The notes under the pieces are model-generated. The model was given only the letters and a program-made list of their open reading frames with translations. It did not search any database and had not been told where the DNA came from. The translations under genes and the position numbers were made by a program. A stretch of DNA of 32,817 nt from a virus. The DNA lies in the IMG/VR virus record IMGVR_UViG_3300009528_000028, positions 1-32,817 of that record, one strand, 5' to 3'. How positions within the stretch are numbered: position 1 is the first letter of the stretch; the number at the start of each line of letters is the position of its first letter. Shown here in pieces: positions 8,558-15,808 of the stretch.

Positions 8558-9073
8558 TCAATTTACACAATGTCCAGAGATATTATAATCATCATCTTCT
8601 TTTCTTCCCCAATTCCACCCATACGTTGCTATTAAGTAGGCTTCAGCCAAAGCCACCGAGTCTTTACGACACCTATCTGTTGGTCTTAGGTTAATAGGTT
8701 TAGGATAGAGTTCCTTTGTTCGCAATATGGCCGAGTTTTTATCTTTAGGTAAACCATGCAACATCTTCTTTTTCCAAGTTTGTGGGGGAACATATTGAAG
8801 AGCAATGTGTCGACCTATGATAAGACCCTCCCAAATTCCAAAACCTCGACCGAAACTAAACATAGAAACAACGCCTTGACCTGGCATGGCATGAACTTTC
8901 TCTAACCACACTACATCCACTTGGGAAAGCAATTCACGCATCGCACGTATATCATATTCGTTTTTCTTCTTAATCTTTAGGGTGGGACAAATCTCCAAGC
9001 GAACTATCCAACCACCCTCATCCAACAAACAGATTGCCCCACCCTTTCCTGGATCAATTCCCGCAATTATCAT
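8558..9073 (-). CDS. RuvC-like Holliday-junction resolvase
   Basis: A 171-residue protein of RNase-H fold. It begins MIIAGIDPGKGGAICLL, with the first catalytic Asp in IDPG. Residues 55-85 carry WLEKVHAMPGQG and FSFGRGFG, holding the second acidic residue. PPQTWKKKMLHG follows, and the C-terminal KDSVALAEAYLIATYG helix carries the last acid (Asp), where related proteins have H/D-D-G/A-A-x-A. Phage members of this family resolve four-way DNA junctions or debranch DNA before packaging. The start at 9073 is chosen because GGAGGGGAAAG lies directly upstream and the IDPG strand should be close to the N-terminus; a longer in-frame extension exists to 9142. It overlaps the upstream gene by 20 nt. 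Confidence 0.85.
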   Translation of the reverse strand: MIIAGIDPGKGGAICLLDEGGWIVRLEICPTLKIKKKNEYDIRAMRELLSQVDVVWLEKVHAMPGQGVVSMFSFGRGFGIWEGLIIGRHIALQYVPPQTWKKKMLHGLPKDKNSAILRTKELYPKPINLRPTDRCRKDSVALAEAYLIATYGWNWGRKEDDDYNISGHCVN

Positions 9074-9374
9074 CTTTCCCCTCCGGTTTCTTGAGCTTGA
9101 GGACAAAGACTTGGAGCCTGTCGCCACGTTTAATGTCCTCAATCTCTGTATCGATTTTCAACTCAATGTGCTGACGTAGCGTTTTAGCAGTTCGAATAGA
9201 GTAACGTATACCACTAACCTCCGCCTCAAACCTGATCACATCAAGTTCACTACTTTTAAGGGCTTTGAATATATCATCTTCTTCCACAAAATTCCCGTCT
9301 GGTTCTGCAAGATTAAAGCAACCAAGCTGTTCCTTGAATTTCGTTTCGTCAATCACCAATATCTTCTTGCTCAT
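9054..9374 (-). CDS. Hypothetical 106-residue protein
   Basis: Lys/Glu-rich protein starting MSKKILVIDETKF and ending KLKKPEGKDDNCGN. The middle (about 45-90) contains a strand-rich RFEAEVSGIRYSIRTAKTLRQHIELKI segment. No family recognised. GGGAGGG lies just upstream of tandem ATGs (9377 and 9374); the second gives better spacing. The start overlaps the previous stop in ATGATGA, so translation is coupled to the upstream gene, and the 3' end overlaps the resolvase start. Confidence 0.65.
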   Translation of the reverse strand: MSKKILVIDETKFKEQLGCFNLAEPDGNFVEEDDIFKALKSSELDVIRFEAEVSGIRYSIRTAKTLRQHIELKIDTEIEDIKRGDRLQVFVLKLKKPEGKDDNCGN

Positions 9375-9550
9375 CATCCCTCCCGCTTTTTCTTTGTGCA
9401 TTGCTTGCGGATTTTCTTCATTGTCTCCCTAAGTTCCCTTAACTCAATTGCACCATATCCACCAGCATAACATTCATGGAATTCAATTAACTTAGTTAAT
9501 TCCACCATTGCTTTTTTCCATGCCTTTTTGTAATCAACTTCTCTTTTCAT
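9374..9550 (-). CDS. Hypothetical 58-residue helical protein
   Basis: A basic helical protein (MKREVDYKKAWKKAMVELTKL, then ELRELRETMKKIRKQCTKKKREG). The start at 9550 has GGAGGCAAAG immediately upstream, making it better than an in-frame ATG 12 nt earlier. It overlaps the preceding gene by 17 nt and the following one by 1-4 nt. No family recognised; the basic charge would suit nucleic-acid binding. Confidence 0.6.
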   Translation of the reverse strand: MKREVDYKKAWKKAMVELTKLIEFHECYAGGYGAIELRELRETMKKIRKQCTKKKREG

Positions 9551-9755
9551 CTTTGCCTCCAAGTTGTTTAATGAAGTCGCAAATATCCTCCAAGCAATCC
9601 TTACTGAAAGCCGTATTTAGTTCTGGGAAGAAACAAAACAATTTCCATGGTAGATACCATTCCACTGTCCCCAATAGGTTTTTGTGTTTACTATTAACAC
9701 ATCGCCAAAGCTCTAAAGCCTCTTCAAAGTGTATGAATCTATATTCTGTTTTCAT
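9534..9755 (-). CDS. Hypothetical 73-residue protein
   Basis: Starts MKTEYRFIHFEEALELWRCVN with CGGAGGTGAAGG directly upstream. The remainder is aromatic-rich (VEWYLPWKLFCFFPELN) with a helical charged tail. No known motif. The arrangement of small overlapping genes with strong ribosome-binding sites is typical of a phage early operon. Confidence 0.65.
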   Translation of the reverse strand: MKTEYRFIHFEEALELWRCVNSKHKNLLGTVEWYLPWKLFCFFPELNTAFSKDCLEDICDFIKQLGGKDEKRS

Positions 9756-9782
9756 CCTTCACCTCCGATCAGCTTGCCCCGA

Positions 9783-9947
9783 TTATAGCTTCTCTAAATC
9801 AACAAGTTTCCCATCGACCTTGATTTTCTTCCAGCCCCACACCCTATACAGGGTTCTCATGGCAGCTACGTTCCCCTTCTCTGCCAACGCCTTGATTCGA
9901 TCCAGCTCTTTTTCTTTTCTGGTCTTAACCTTGCTGAGTTTAATCAT
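9783..9947 (-). CDS. 54-residue basic protein
   Basis: A short gene preceded by CAGGAGGTC 8 nt before the ATG. The product is basic and helical (MIKLSKVKTRKEKELDRIKALAEKG and so on, then MRTLYRVWGWKKIKVDGKLVDLEKL). The C-terminal 20 residues may form a small beta hairpin. No family recognised; possibly nucleic-acid binding by charge alone. Confidence 0.65.
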   Translation of the reverse strand: MIKLSKVKTRKEKELDRIKALAEKGNVAAMRTLYRVWGWKKIKVDGKLVDLEKL

Positions 9948-9966
9948 AGAGCAAAGACCTCCTGAT

Positions 9967-10167
9967 TCAGCCTTTCGATATAACTCGATTCCACTGTCGT
10001 AATTTTATAAATTCTTTTGTTTTTAGGCGTTCAAACTCAACCTGTTTTGTCTCATAAGAACCGCATGACAGATCACCGTCTATTTCGGGTTCTTCACCAC
10101 CAGTATCTGAAAGTTTACAAAACCCATAGTCATTATGATCGCAATCACGCATAGCACAATTAATCAT
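9967..10167 (-). CDS. Cys-rich 66-residue protein, likely zinc binding
   Basis: Residues 4-35 contain C-x4-C-D-H, then C, then a further C in GDLSCGSY, a spacing suited to a small metal-binding knuckle. The remainder is a basic helix. CAGGAGGTAATG lies upstream; the start overlaps the methyltransferase stop by 4 nt, so both are translated together. Function unknown. Confidence 0.65.
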   Translation of the reverse strand: MINCAMRDCDHNDYGFCKLSDTGGEEPEIDGDLSCGSYETKQVEFERLKTKEFIKLRQWNRVISKG

Positions 10168-10958
10168 AAATTCATTACCTCCTGTTTCAATCTCTCATTG
10201 GCAATGTCCACATACTTCTGATTGATCTCAAACCCGATGAACCGGCGGTTAAGCTGTTTGGCGGCTACGGCCGTGGTGCCTCCGCCAGCACAACAATCTA
10301 AAACAATTTCACCTACAAAACTAAAAAGAGAAACACATACACGGGCAAACTCTTCAGGAAACGGCGCTGGATGAATTCTATTTCTCTCTGCGGGGATCGT
10401 CCACGGCGAAGAGCAATATTCCCTAAAAAAGTCCCAGTTTATTTTTGATTGATCTTTTATTTCTTGTATGGGATAATCCGGTTTTCCTCGCTTGGCAGCC
10501 ACAATCACAAATTCACAATTATTCTTTATTGGAATTCCGTTCGGATAAGGATAGCTACCATAAAGAACGCTCTTACCATCCCCCCGTTGGTGTGCCTGTC
10601 TTATCTTATTCCAAATTACAGTATCCTTGAAACGGATACGCTCATCTCGCCATAAGTGTGATGTCAATAGTGCATGGCTTGGAAAACATTCATTTCCATC
10701 AGAACTAATCGTGTGGTGTGCATCATCTATGTTAATTATAATATGGCGGCCAGGTCTAATTAGTCGAATACATTCATCTGTCATAGCATAAAGAAACTCA
10801 AGATATTCCCTGTAATTTTTATATTGCTCATATTCTTTAAACATATAATACGGCGGACTTGTCACCACCAGATCCACGCACCCATCGGGCAACTGAGCCA
10901 TACCTTCAAGACAGTCGATACACTGGATTGTGTTTTCCCACTCTTTCAGCTTGGTCAT
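10164..10958 (-). CDS. DNA methyltransferase (N4-cytosine/N6-adenine, beta class)
   Basis: A 264-residue enzyme with the catalytic TSPPYY motif at residues 33-38 near the N-terminus and the SAM-binding motif DCCAGGGTTAVAA at 221-233 near the C-terminus; this permuted order defines the beta class. The HPAPFPEEFA block (196-205) is motif X-like. SPPY favours N4-cytosine methylation, though N6-adenine cannot be excluded. The target-recognition region is short (about 85-190), and the recognition sequence cannot be predicted. No restriction endonuclease adjoins it, so it is an orphan enzyme, probably protecting phage DNA from host restriction or marking it. Confidence 0.9.
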   Translation of the reverse strand: MTKLKEWENTIQCIDCLEGMAQLPDGCVDLVVTSPPYYMFKEYEQYKNYREYLEFLYAMTDECIRLIRPGRHIIINIDDAHHTISSDGNECFPSHALLTSHLWRDERIRFKDTVIWNKIRQAHQRGDGKSVLYGSYPYPNGIPIKNNCEFVIVAAKRGKPDYPIQEIKDQSKINWDFFREYCSSPWTIPAERNRIHPAPFPEEFARVCVSLFSFVGEIVLDCCAGGGTTAVAAKQLNRRFIGFEINQKYVDIANERLKQEVMNL

Positions 10959-11013
10959 TTAGTCTTTCTCCCCAGAGACCCGCCCTCTCGTTTTACCTAC
11001 CAAAGAATTATCT

Positions 11014-11667
11014 TTAACTTTTTAGTCTAAACTCCATGATAAAACCACTTCGCACTGCCAAAGAATTCGTCCCCGGACAGTATTCCCACTGCTCGACTGC
11101 TTTCACCACCGCCTTTGCAAAATCGTATCCAGCCACAGATTCTTTTGCATAAATCTTTATAATCTTTCCTTCTGGATTTATCTTGATTTCCACCCACACC
11201 TCAGCTTCAACACTATCTTTCTTTGCTGACTTGGGGTATTCGGGTATAACCACATGCCGACATCTCGGCAATCCCAATACCTCAACATTACCCTTTGGGC
11301 TGATAATCTTAACCCAGCCATTCTCATTGGACCCTGCCGCTCCATCCACGCCCTGATCAAAGATCAGAGTCGGATAGACTTCCCCACGATAAGGCTTCCC
11401 GATCCGAACATCGACAGATTGAGCTTTTAGAACGGGGGCAGGTTTCCCACCCGCCCCCAGATGTTCTACCGGACTATCTTCAATGATTATCAGTGGCGGT
11501 CTAATCAATGAGGCTATGGTGATTGTCCTGAGACTTGGCTCATCCGTAGTGCCCTGGAATTTGATAAAAAGCAAGATGCCGACCATCAAAGTGATATAAA
11601 ATAACCCAGCCAAGATTACACTAAGCCCAAGATTTCTCTGATAGCTTCTCTTTAGTTCTAAAGACAT
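11014..11667 (-). CDS. TonB-like energy-transducer protein
   Basis: A 217-residue protein with a short basic N-terminus, one transmembrane helix (about residues 13-35, LGLSVILAGLFYITLMVGILLFI), a periplasmic linker rich in Pro/Gly, and a TonB C-terminal domain. In that domain PEYPKSAKKDSVEAEVWVEI, NPEGKIIKIY, then FAKAVVKAVEQWEYCPG and the terminal FIMEFRL match the (P-x-Y-P, V-x-V, G-x-V, A-x-x-W-x-F/Y-x-P) signature. TonB couples the ExbBD proton channel to outer-membrane transporters; no exbB or exbD is present here. The start at 11667 has AGGGGAAGTG upstream; a longer frame to 11718 is less likely. A TonB domain on a phage is unusual. Confidence 0.75.
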   Translation of the reverse strand: MSLELKRSYQRNLGLSVILAGLFYITLMVGILLFIKFQGTTDEPSLRTITIASLIRPPLIIIEDSPVEHLGAGGKPAPVLKAQSVDVRIGKPYRGEVYPTLIFDQGVDGAAGSNENGWVKIISPKGNVEVLGLPRCRHVVIPEYPKSAKKDSVEAEVWVEIKINPEGKIIKIYAKESVAGYDFAKAVVKAVEQWEYCPGTNSLAVRSGFIMEFRLKS

Positions 11668-11675
11668 CACTTCCC

Positions 11676-11987
11676 CTACTTCAAATTGCCACGAATGCAG
11701 CCACACTCCCAAACCCACCCATGCTCATTATAATGAATCCAGCGACAGATCTTCTCCCCAGGGCATCTGCCGTTTGGCACCAAAAACGGAGCAATAATAT
11801 CCATAACTACGGATGGGATAGTAAAACTGAATACGTCGCGATCACACTCAGTGGTCTTCTCCACCACCACACGATCCCCATCCCAGGGATGCCCCCTATT
11901 GTCTTCTGTCGCCTGTGTCTCCCATGGATGTGCAAACACAAGGATAAAAAACAACACCAACAAAAGCATCTTCTTCATCTTTTTCAC
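11676..11987 (-). CDS. Secreted Cys-rich 103-residue protein
   Basis: A signal peptide (MKKMKKMLLLVLFFILVFAHP, cleavage probably near QATE) is followed by a periplasmic or secreted domain with five cysteines (CDRD, GRCPGEKICRWIHY, ECGCIRG), suiting disulfides. It sits 8 nt upstream of the TonB-like gene and is probably co-transcribed, so the pair may act together in the envelope. No family recognised. AGGGGAGGTGAAAAAG is the ribosome-binding site. Confidence 0.65.
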   Translation of the reverse strand: MKKMKKMLLLVLFFILVFAHPWETQATEDNRGHPWDGDRVVVEKTTECDRDVFSFTIPSVVMDIIAPFLVPNGRCPGEKICRWIHYNEHGWVWECGCIRGNLK

Positions 11988-12006
11988 CTCCCCTCGGTTT
12001 CGGGTT

Positions 12007-12207
12007 TCACTTTTTCTTTATCTCAATAAACTTCGTTCTCGCAAACTCATTGAAAATGGCTTGAACTCTTTCCCTGACTTGTTCGGTGAGGGTGGGCATA
12101 ATTTCATGGTAGCTCATATCATACATTTCACACGCCTCTTTGAGTTTATGGAAAAGTTCGTCATAGCTCATTTCAGACAGGGATTTTTCGCTCTCAACCT
12201 TTTTCAT
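12007..12207 (-). CDS. Hypothetical 66-residue helical protein
   Basis: Starts MKKVESEKSLSEMSYDELFHKLKEA. The start at 12207 has AAAGGAGGGGAA upstream, better than an earlier in-frame ATG at 12222. The product is acidic then basic, all helical (QVRERVQAIFNEFARTKFIEIKKK). No family recognised. Confidence 0.6.
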   Translation of the reverse strand: MKKVESEKSLSEMSYDELFHKLKEACEMYDMSYHEIMPTLTEQVRERVQAIFNEFARTKFIEIKKK

Positions 12208-12218
12208 TTCCCCTCCTT

Positions 12219-12467
12219 TCAAAAACTAATCTCAGCTTCAATCCATTTACGCCCCAACTGCCAGCAAGCCAGGTAGGTCTCTAAGCCTTTAGTCAGGGTA
12301 TAAGTATCGTGATCGATGTCATGCTTTACTTCTACCGGCTCATAACCCTTGCCAGCCTCTATGTCTTTTATAATCGCTTTGACTTTAGCTTTATCAACGG
12401 ATTCTATGCTGTCTGTATCTATTGCAATGGCTTTGAGTCTTACTTCATCTGTTTCTGTGAAGTGCAT
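12219..12467 (-). CDS. ParB-like nuclease-domain protein
   Basis: An 82-residue protein matching the core of ParB/Srx-like domains: VKAIIKDIEAGKGYEPVEVKHD corresponds to the I-x-x-G-x-x-x-P-I/V-x-V stretch, and YTLTKGLETYLACWQLGRKWIEAEI to the D-G-x-R-x-x-A-x-x-x-L-G-x-x-x-I-x-A-x-I stretch. The usual D-G-x-R is K-G-L-E here, so the catalytic or CTP-binding Arg is not conserved. Phage ParB-like single-domain proteins often act as nucleases or accessory DNA-binding proteins. Confidence 0.55.
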   Translation of the reverse strand: MHFTETDEVRLKAIAIDTDSIESVDKAKVKAIIKDIEAGKGYEPVEVKHDIDHDTYTLTKGLETYLACWQLGRKWIEAEISF

Positions 12468-12763
12468 GGTTCCTCTTTTTGGGCATGGGATTGGCCTCTG
12501 AATGGTTTAATACAATCCATCTCTTTGAAGAACTCCTTAACGGGAATCCAAAATCGGTAAAACATTCGATTATAAGGAATCGTGTCAAATTCCTTATACC
12601 GCCAGTCATAGTCCTTCTGGTTCCTTATGTCCATCTTTGCATATTGGGAAATAATATCGAGGACTCTCATTCTCTCTTTAAATACTTTTTGATTTCTGAA
12701 GAGCATGAAAGCGAAAAAAAGCATAACCCACAAACATAGCCCCAAAATTATTGAACTAATCAT
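12440..12763 (-). CDS. Hypothetical membrane-anchored 107-residue protein
   Basis: An N-terminal transmembrane helix (MISSIILGLCLWVMLFFAFMLF) is followed by a basic, aromatic cytoplasmic domain (RYKEFDTIPYNRMFYRFWIPVKEFF). The ribosome-binding site GAGGAGAGAAAGG is directly upstream. The last 28 nt overlap the ParB-like gene. Function unknown. Confidence 0.6.
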   Translation of the reverse strand: MISSIILGLCLWVMLFFAFMLFRNQKVFKERMRVLDIISQYAKMDIRNQKDYDWRYKEFDTIPYNRMFYRFWIPVKEFFKEMDCIKPFRGQSHAQKEEPCTSQKQMK

Positions 12764-12807
12764 CCTTTCTCTCCTCTCTTTTTCAGGTTCACTTCGTTCA
12801 CTACAAG

Positions 12808-13002
12808 TCAGGACACCGCCTCGTCCATACGCCGGATATACCTGTTTGCCGACTTACTTTTAGAATACCATGTGTGTCCATGCGGACAAGTTACTTTGAG
12901 TTTCTTGTTAACGATTTCAAGCTTTAATTCTGATTGGGGATAAATCCCTCTTCTTCCAGCCTTTCTACATCTACCGCATTTATTAAAACCTTGAAACGGC
13001 AT
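12808..13002 (-). CDS. Small zinc-ribbon protein
   Basis: A 64-residue protein with C-x2-C in NKCGRCRKAG and CPHGHTW later, giving a C-x2-C...C-x-H-x-H-like metal site, and a basic C-terminus (SKSKSANRYIRRMDEAVS). AAGGAGAAAAG precedes the ATG. Small phage zinc ribbons commonly bind nucleic acid or modulate host RNA polymerase; no specific role is assigned. Confidence 0.65.
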   Translation of the reverse strand: MPFQGFNKCGRCRKAGRRGIYPQSELKLEIVNKKLKVTCPHGHTWYSKSKSANRYIRRMDEAVS

Positions 13003-13022
13003 CTTTTCTCCTTATTTTCAGG

Positions 13023-13146
13023 GCACCGCCCGCCGATGGGCTTCCCAACCCACTCCGGGCTGTCTGCTTATTGTCTGCCCTGAGAGCAGTGCCACTTCTG
13101 GCTCGGCAATTTCAACCTGGCGCCAGAACGCCACAGCAGGCGGTGC
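13023..13146 (-). other. Structured intergenic element, 124 nt
   Basis: The gap is closed by a perfect 8-bp stem (GCACCGCC at 13023-13030 with GGCGGTGC at 13139-13146). Inside are further complementary blocks: TCTGGC at about 13095 with GCCAGA at 13121, and GGGC-rich arms. It is GC-richer than the surrounding genes and has no reading frame. It may be a folded part of the early mRNA or a remnant insertion. Confidence 0.45.
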
Positions 13147-13161
13147 ACCTGAAAGGGTTAA

Positions 13162-13326
13162 TCACATTCCATCCAATAGTTTATGGAACTCTGTAGAAGC
13201 TTTGCTTTCATGTTTAGAACATCCAACGACCACTATTTTCGGTTTACCTTTTCTCTTTATGGAAAACCGAATCCACCTATCCCTTAGACTAAGTGTCTCA
13301 GCCTTACAGAAATCACATTTAATCAT
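13162..13326 (-). CDS. 54-residue C-x2-C protein
   Basis: A short gene coding MIKCDFCKAETL at the N-terminus (one C-x2-C pair), a basic RDRWIRFSIKRKGKPKIVVVGCSKHES stretch with a second Cys-x2-His pair, then a helix. A GAAAAAGG sequence abuts the ATG. The C-x2-C...C-x2-H layout suits a single zinc ribbon. It sits between two GC-rich hairpin elements. Confidence 0.6.
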   Translation of the reverse strand: MIKCDFCKAETLSLRDRWIRFSIKRKGKPKIVVVGCSKHESKASTEFHKLLDGM

Positions 13327-13348
13327 CCTTTTTCTCTCTTTCTTTTAA

Positions 13349-13426
13349 GGGGCTCGCCGGCAGGATTGAACCTATATTCCCATTGGCGCCTTCGGGAAGT
13401 ATAAGCATGACCGCACGGCGAACCCC
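13349..13426 (-). other. tRNA-like structured element, 78 nt
   Basis: The arms GGGGCTCGCCG (13349-13359) and CGGCGAACCCC (13416-13426) pair over 11 positions. One position is C/A on the plus strand but G-U on the minus strand, so the helix is intact only in a leftward transcript. Inside are a TTCCC/GGGAA helix and a T-arm-like GGTTCAATCC. The T-loop is one base short, there is no 7-nt anticodon loop and no encoded CCA, so it is not an intact tRNA. A second short inverted repeat (GTAGTC and GACTAC) follows at 13433-13467. Confidence 0.45.
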
Positions 13427-13473
13427 AGTCAAGTAGTCCTACCCCCAACCGTCTGGGATCAGACTACAAGATT

Positions 13474-13659
13474 TTAGTGTTCCGGTGCGGGCTGTTCCTC
13501 TAAGAGTGCCCTTCTTCTCTTCTGCATCCCATCATACCAGTGCTTCCCACACCCCTCACAAAAATAGGCAGTGCCAAGACCGACTCTCCTGAATGGATTG
13601 TCATGCTCATCGGTTACAGGATCACAGAGATCACCACAGATAGGACAGGGCTTTTTCAT
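13474..13659 (-). CDS. Zinc-ribbon protein, 61 residues
   Basis: Two knuckles, CPICGDLC and CEGCGKHW, separated by about 25 residues, form a classical four-Cys zinc ribbon. A basic helix (QKRRRALLEEQ) follows. It starts in an overlap with the stop of the upstream gene (ATGA), so translation is coupled to the probable ssDNA-binding protein. Confidence 0.7.
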   Translation of the reverse strand: MKKPCPICGDLCDPVTDEHDNPFRRVGLGTAYFCEGCGKHWYDGMQKRRRALLEEQPAPEH

Positions 13660-14525
13660 TTGTCAAGCTCCTCTGTGTTGAAGCTGGGGGATCCGTTTTC
13701 ATCGGTGGATTCGGGCTTTACGATTTCCTGTCCTCTAATCTGTGAACGATAATGTTTGATGAATTCCTTAATCTCCCAATAGCGTGCCATCTCTATGGGT
13801 TCGGCAAGGGCAAATTTGATTCGGGAATAGGGGATTCCATCAGCGTTTTGTGTTTTTTCAAGGGTGATTTTCACCTTGTTGGTTCTCATAGAAACACCCT
13901 TTCTCGCTAAACTCGCTATTTTTGTGAAGAATTCATCCGCCACCTTAATAGAAGTAGCTGACAAGGTGAGCCGATAGGGAACCGTCTCATCATCCAAGAA
14001 AAGATGGATTCGTTTCATGTTCTTGCAGGCTTTGCCCTTCCCATCCTTGCCACTGCCAAATTGATTGCGTTGACAAGTCAAGCAGTGAGTCAAAGCCCCG
14101 GAGCCATCAGTTCCCCTCCTACCATTCAAAGAAGAGCAGTTGGGAGAAACACCACCCCCTGTTTCAGAAAACGGTTTTTCCCAAAAAGCATTACAATTAT
14201 GGTGATCTCCGATTATACCCACAATCTCAGAAACGGTTTTGGCTTCTCCGGTTTCATCCGAGGGCATCTCAAATAGATTTACCCCGCCGGGCAGGATTTT
14301 GATTTGGGGAAGATAAGGAATGACACCATCCATAGTATCATGCAAATCCTCCTCAAAGCTTTTCCTTAAATCCTCTTCGGTTACACCCACCGGAAGATTG
14401 CCGGTTAATACTGTAAGCTCTTTGCCAATGGGTTCTTCCGTTTTCTTTGCCTCAATGTTCTCCAAGAAGGTCATGTCCTTTTCATCTTTTACAGACTCCC
14501 ACTTTACATCTTTTTTCTTAGCCAT
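13656..14525 (-). CDS. Phage ssDNA-binding/recombination-associated protein
   Basis: A 289-residue protein. The N-terminal 70 residues are charged, residues 85-130 include LPQIKILPGGVNLFEMP, and a Cys-rich insertion follows (PNCSSLNG, THCLTCQRNQFGS, KACKN), fitting a zinc site. Residues 180-270 contain LFLDDETVPYRLTLSATSIK, IASLARKGV and an SRIKFAL strand. I recognise this order (R/W region, C-x2-C, ACKN, P-x-x-L-x-x-T-S-x-K, then F-x-x-A) from a common phage family found next to recombination and replication genes. It is thought to be an OB-fold ssDNA-binding protein; this is family memory. Two adjacent ATGs (14528, 14525) follow GGAGAAA; the second has better spacing. Confidence 0.6.
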   Translation of the reverse strand: MAKKKDVKWESVKDEKDMTFLENIEAKKTEEPIGKELTVLTGNLPVGVTEEDLRKSFEEDLHDTMDGVIPYLPQIKILPGGVNLFEMPSDETGEAKTVSEIVGIIGDHHNCNAFWEKPFSETGGGVSPNCSSLNGRRGTDGSGALTHCLTCQRNQFGSGKDGKGKACKNMKRIHLFLDDETVPYRLTLSATSIKVADEFFTKIASLARKGVSMRTNKVKITLEKTQNADGIPYSRIKFALAEPIEMARYWEIKEFIKHYRSQIRGQEIVKPESTDENGSPSFNTEELDK

Positions 14526-14550
14526 CATTTTCTCCTTTCCTAAAAATTTG

Positions 14551-14781
14551 TTACTCTGGAATATGATAAGTTGCCACAAAACAAGAGGTTTTCCATGGTG
14601 TTTGTAAAATGTCTCTGTTTATAATTTTTCCGCTTCCATTGCAAATTGGACATAGTTGTGCACCATGAAGTTGCGAATCTACCCAGCCCTTACCATTGCA
14701 ACCATGACAACATTCTAATTTGGCGGGTATAGATTTTGATGAAGATTTAGATATTTTCTTTTTCTTTTTAACTAACGACAT
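14551..14781 (-). CDS. DnaJ-type zinc-finger protein
   Basis: A 76-residue protein with a Lys/Ser-rich N-terminus and two C-x2-C-x-G-x-G repeats (CHGCNGKG and CPICNGSG) separated by 15 residues, one half of a DnaJ-like cysteine-rich domain. Many phages encode such single zinc modules. The start at 14781 is chosen for AGGAGGTGAG upstream; a longer frame begins at 14802. Confidence 0.65.
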   Translation of the reverse strand: MSLVKKKKKISKSSSKSIPAKLECCHGCNGKGWVDSQLHGAQLCPICNGSGKIINRDILQTPWKTSCFVATYHIPE

Positions 14782-14798
14782 CTTCTTCTCACCTCCTA

Positions 14799-15284
14799 TC
14801 ATTTGGTATAAAGGTTTAGCTCCGCCACGATCAAATCTTTAATTGCCAGCCTTGACCTAAAATCGTTGCGGAGCTTATCGACCTCAGCCTCAGATTCCCA
14901 GACCTTGAATTCGATTGCAGAACGTTGTTCCTTTAAGTTTATATACTCCTCACTACCAGTTAATCTAATAATGAGTTCTGCCTTTCGGGCTGGTTCATTG
15001 GAAAACTTAGGTTTTCCGTTAGCACCTAATTCATTGTTGATCTCATAAATTACCGTTGCTTCCCATTGTTTCATACCTTGCTCAGCTTCCGTTAGCTCAG
15101 CCTTCTTCTGAAGAGCAACGATCTGGGTTTTCTTGATTTGTCCGGGCAAGGTCAAAAGCTGATCCTTCAGTTGGGGGAGATCAAATTCTTCTTTGATTTG
15201 ATCTCTTAAATAAGTAAGTCTGTTCGCTGAGGTTTCGAGTGCTTCCATCCATTCTTTAAGCCCTGCTAAAGTTTCACTTGCCAT
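14799..15284 (-). CDS. Phage coiled-coil protein paired with the ssDNA-binding protein
   Basis: A 161-residue, almost entirely helical protein with heptad-like segments. Its middle block, NGKPKFSNEPARKAEL followed by IRLTGSEEYINLKEQ, is one I associate with a small phage family encoded beside recombination genes. The first 90 residues and the last 50 form long helices. GAAAGGAGAGATG lies upstream; the second ATG (15284) is preferred over 15290. Function unknown. Confidence 0.6.
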   Translation of the reverse strand: MASETLAGLKEWMEALETSANRLTYLRDQIKEEFDLPQLKDQLLTLPGQIKKTQIVALQKKAELTEAEQGMKQWEATVIYEINNELGANGKPKFSNEPARKAELIIRLTGSEEYINLKEQRSAIEFKVWESEAEVDKLRNDFRSRLAIKDLIVAELNLYTK

Positions 15285-15327
15285 TTCCATCTCTCCTTTC
15301 GTAGATTAAATGTGAACGGTTGACAGG

Positions 15328-15355
15328 GCGGGTTTCCTTGAGCGAGGAGACCCGC
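15328..15355 (-). other. GC-rich intergenic hairpin
   Basis: GCGGGT (15328-15333) pairs with ACCCGC (15350-15355), with an inner TCCT/AGGA helix and a TGAGCG loop. It fills most of the 76-nt gap between two leftward genes. Neither strand has a U-run after it, so it is more likely an RNA-stability or processing structure than a terminator. Confidence 0.5.
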
Positions 15356-15360
15356 TCTTG

Positions 15361-15630
15361 TTATGTCTTTTTTGCATTCAACCAATCCCTTACTTTTTCT
15401 GGTGATCCCCAACAATCCATTGGTAACTCATTGTAGATATAGCTAACAATATGAAATAGACATTGACGGTTATCTTCGTCTGCTCTTCCCATAGCTTCCA
15501 TCAGGTTGTTTTCAAGGATAGCACGTAAAAAACCACCAGTTGGTCTTCTTTCATTCACATAAGCCCCCAGAGATTCTAAAATTCTTTGAGGAATTTTTTC
15601 TGGTATTGTTTTTGTAATATCTAACTCCAT
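15361..15630 (-). CDS. Hypothetical 89-residue protein
   Basis: Starts MELDITKTIPEKIPQRILESL. The start at 15630 follows AGGAGGTGAG; an earlier in-frame ATG lies at 15642. The product is helical and ends in YNELPMDCWGSPEKVRDWLNAKKT. The block GAYVNERRPTGGFLRAILENNLMEAMGRADEDN suits a folded four-helix unit and recalls small phage proteins of unknown function. Confidence 0.65.
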   Translation of the reverse strand: MELDITKTIPEKIPQRILESLGAYVNERRPTGGFLRAILENNLMEAMGRADEDNRQCLFHIVSYIYNELPMDCWGSPEKVRDWLNAKKT

Positions 15631-15655
15631 ATCTTCTCTCACCTCCTTTCAAGGT

Positions 15656-15808
15656 CTATTCTATCGTTACCGATCCACCCTTAAAATCCTCTTCTTCTAA
15701 GTTCTCCATCCGACCCGTCACATCCTCCACGTTTTCCCCTGAAATATCAAAGACAACATTATCCTCAAAGATAATTGTGCCTATGACCTTAACTATTTTT
15801 TTGTCCAT
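15656..15808 (-). CDS. 50-residue hypothetical protein
   Basis: Begins MDKKIVKVIGTIIFEDNVVFDISGEN and continues as an acidic helix and strand (RMENLEEEDFKGGSVTIE). GGGAGGATAAGT precedes the ATG. The predicted beta-hairpin with an acidic tail would fit a small inhibitor or mimic, which is speculation. Confidence 0.6.
   Translation of the reverse strand: MDKKIVKVIGTIIFEDNVVFDISGENVEDVTGRMENLEEEDFKGGSVTIE

Noticed and set aside
13349-13426. Possible tRNA gene on the minus strand
   Set aside because: The T-arm-like GGTTCAATCC has a 6-nt loop, the anticodon arm has a 12-nt loop, the D-arm does not fold and no CCA is encoded. I list it as a structured element only.
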